Shown: positions 62,704 through 64,000 of the stretch, piece after piece
Layout: every line of letters begins with the position of its first letter
Numbering within the stretch: the stretch's first letter is position 1
From: Agriterribacter humi
GTDB taxonomy: Bacteria; Bacteroidota; Bacteroidia; Chitinophagales; Chitinophagaceae
Reading direction: 5' to 3'
Assembly (NCBI RefSeq): GCF_009192765.1
Contig: NZ_VOHQ01000010.1
Coordinates: forward strand, 159,520 to 223,519
DNA length: 64,000 nucleotides
Notes under the pieces: model-generated
What the model was told of the DNA's origin: nothing
Database searches by the model: none
Seen by the model: only the letters and a program-made list of their open reading frames with translations
Translations under genes and position numbers: made by a program

Positions 62704-63564
62704 ATGATTACCTGGATAGTAACAATCATATTAGTTATTGCAGTAATCTGGCGACTCACACGGTCTGCCAGGCATACCCTTACCGATTCAACCGATCAGC
62801 AGGGGCATGATAAAATTGCACAGGAGGAAGCGCATATTAAATGCCCTTTGGTATATAATGGCAACGAACTTGAATTTCCGGATGAAGTATTGAATGCTGT
62901 ACTTACCAAACATTTTTCCTATTATAACCGCCTTTTAGACATAGACCGCGAAAAATTCATCAGCCGGCTCAGAAAATTCATTAATACTAAAATATTCATT
63001 ATACATGATAAAAAAGGGTACCGGGAGATGCCCATCCTGATCAGCGCTGCTGCCATTCAGCTTACTTTTGGTTTAAGAAAATACCTGCTGTCGCATTTCA
63101 ATATCATACAGATCTTTCCCGAAGCCTTTGTTGGACTGGAACCTTTCAGGATACTTATCGGTAACGTAACAGGCAATACCATTAATATTGCGTGGAAACA
63201 GTTCCTGGAGGGATACAAAAACAAATACGACCTCCAGAATGTTGGGTTACATGAAATGGCGCATGCTTTGTATTACCAGAATTTTGAAACGGAACTGAGC
63301 ATTGACAGGGATTTTAAAGATTCCTTCAGCAAGTTCAATTCCATTGGTGATAAAATTTATCACGTAGAAAAAATCCTCACAATTGGTTTGTATTCCGAAT
63401 ATGCGATCAAAGATTTCCAGGAATTCTGGGCGGAAAGCATAGAGATCTATTTTAAAAGTCCCGATCGTTTGCAACTGCACTACCCGGAGTTGTATAAGGT
63501 GTTGTGCGATCTGCTCAACCAGGATCCGTTGAACTATCCCAATCATTTATTCGAGAAAGTGTAG
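62704..63564 (+). CDS. MtfA-family zinc peptidase
   Basis: 286 residues. An N-terminal TM helix (ITWIVTIILVIAVIWRLT) anchors it. H183-E-M-A-H187 in NVGLHEMAHALYYQ is the HExxH zinc site and a downstream Glu in DFQEFWAESIEIYF the third ligand, in the order of MtfA (DgsA anti-repressor) peptidases. In Escherichia coli MtfA binds Mlc; here the substrate is unknown. Starts 30 bases after the DUF2130 gene. Confidence 0.87.
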   Translation: MITWIVTIILVIAVIWRLTRSARHTLTDSTDQQGHDKIAQEEAHIKCPLVYNGNELEFPDEVLNAVLTKHFSYYNRLLDIDREKFISRLRKFINTKIFIIHDKKGYREMPILISAAAIQLTFGLRKYLLSHFNIIQIFPEAFVGLEPFRILIGNVTGNTINIAWKQFLEGYKNKYDLQNVGLHEMAHALYYQNFETELSIDRDFKDSFSKFNSIGDKIYHVEKILTIGLYSEYAIKDFQEFWAESIEIYFKSPDRLQLHYPELYKVLCDLLNQDPLNYPNHLFEKV

Positions 63565-63579
63565 CATTAGGTTTCCCTT

Positions 63580-64000
63580 CTTCTTCGACCCCGTTGGGGT
63601 CGAAATTCATTTCTATTATTAGGATTATAAACCTGAGACCCTTTCAGGGTCACATACAAATTCCTGCGGCCAATTTCTATGGAGGGGTTCTCCCCATCCC
63701 AAAGGGATGCAAGGTTTATAATATATACAGACAGAGAATCTGCGACCCCAACGGGGTTGAACAATTCATGTCATGCCACATGTATTTCAATCCAACCAGC
63801 CAATAGCATTTTAATTAATGCTGTATTCCATCCCAAAGGGATGCAAGGTTTATAATATACACAAACAGAAAAACTGCGACCCCAACGGGGTTGAACAATT
63901 CATGTCATGCCACATGTATTTCAATCCAACCAGCCAATAGCATTTTAATTAATGCTGTATTCCATCCCAAAGGGATGCAAGGTTTATAATATACACAAAC
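63580..64000. repeat. Array of CCC-NNN-GGG stem-loops, partly tandem (~135-bp units)
   Basis: Short perfect hairpins recur: GACCCCGTTGGGGTC, GACCCTTTCAGGGTC, CATCCCAAAGGGATG, GACCCCAACGGGGTT. From 63695 a unit of 134-135 bases repeats (CATCCC at 63695, 63829 and 63964); the second repeat is almost identical to the first from about 63740 on, and the array runs off the window. No gene was seen here. Confidence 0.85.

Noticed and set aside
63580..64000. CRISPR array
   Set aside because: The repeated unit is about 135 bases and nearly identical throughout, with several internal hairpins; there are no 20-50-base repeats with unique spacers and no cas genes.

Overview
The window looks like a chromosomal segment of a Bacteroidota bacterium, most likely of the Chitinophagaceae (Chitinophaga/Niastella/Terrimonas type). 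Reasons: two TonB-dependent receptors, one with a DUF6660 partner; two LytS-type kinase/LytTR regulator pairs; many short lipoprotein signals ending in a Cys; start sites with little Shine-Dalgarno; several TAnnTTTG (-7) promoter boxes; and intergenic regions full of small GC-rich palindromes. No rRNA, tRNA, CRISPR array, integrase or transposase was recognised. Family names come from reading the sequence, not from a search.

Layout. 0-2.3 kb: 5' part of a metallo-beta-lactamase-fold hydrolase, a DUF5602-type lipoprotein, and relics of a TolC-type protein and a MutS-type ATPase. 2.3-8.9 kb: an AraC regulator followed by a tripartite RND efflux operon (outer membrane factor, pump, adaptor). 9-12.6 kb: a run of small soluble proteins (SRPBCC, two VOC, DinB, YdeI/OmdA) with broken VOC and RibD-like fragments between them. 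12.9-25 kb: envelope and secreted proteins (BNR propeller lipoprotein, cytochrome-FG-GAP lipoprotein, S41 peptidase, serine beta-lactamase-like hydrolase, Nudix hydrolase, a large lipoprotein of unknown function). 25.4-35.1 kb: two divergent LytS/LytTR systems; the second leads into a TonB receptor, a TPR-like periplasmic protein and a small His-rich membrane protein. 35.2-42.3 kb: DoxX-like protein, Crp/Fnr regulator, exported formylglycine-generating-enzyme-like lipoprotein, DUF6660 plus TonB receptor, and a GH32-like glycosidase.

42.5-50.1 kb is an AT-rich accessory island: a TPR-HEPN protein of the LA2681 type, a small exported protein, a WYL-only mini-protein overlapping an OLD-type ATPase/TOPRIM nuclease, a MmcQ/YjbR protein and a HigB-HigA toxin-antitoxin pair. 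Two related repeats (here called A and B) recur at the 3' and 5' sides of the HEPN and WYL-OLD units, and a B-related relic lies 5' of HigBA. This cassette-like layout is the best candidate for an undescribed system.

50.1-61.3 kb: a catabolic block on the minus strand: GH2 glycosidase, neutral-ceramidase-like hydrolase, Tat-exported DegT-type PLP enzyme, PVC-type dehydrogenase/HEAT/cytochrome c lipoprotein, and Tat-exported xylose-isomerase-like protein. It reads as periplasmic or surface sugar processing. 61.4-63.6 kb: DUF2130 protein and MtfA-like zinc peptidase. 63.6 kb to the end: tandem ~135-bp units built of CCC-NNN-GGG stem-loops.
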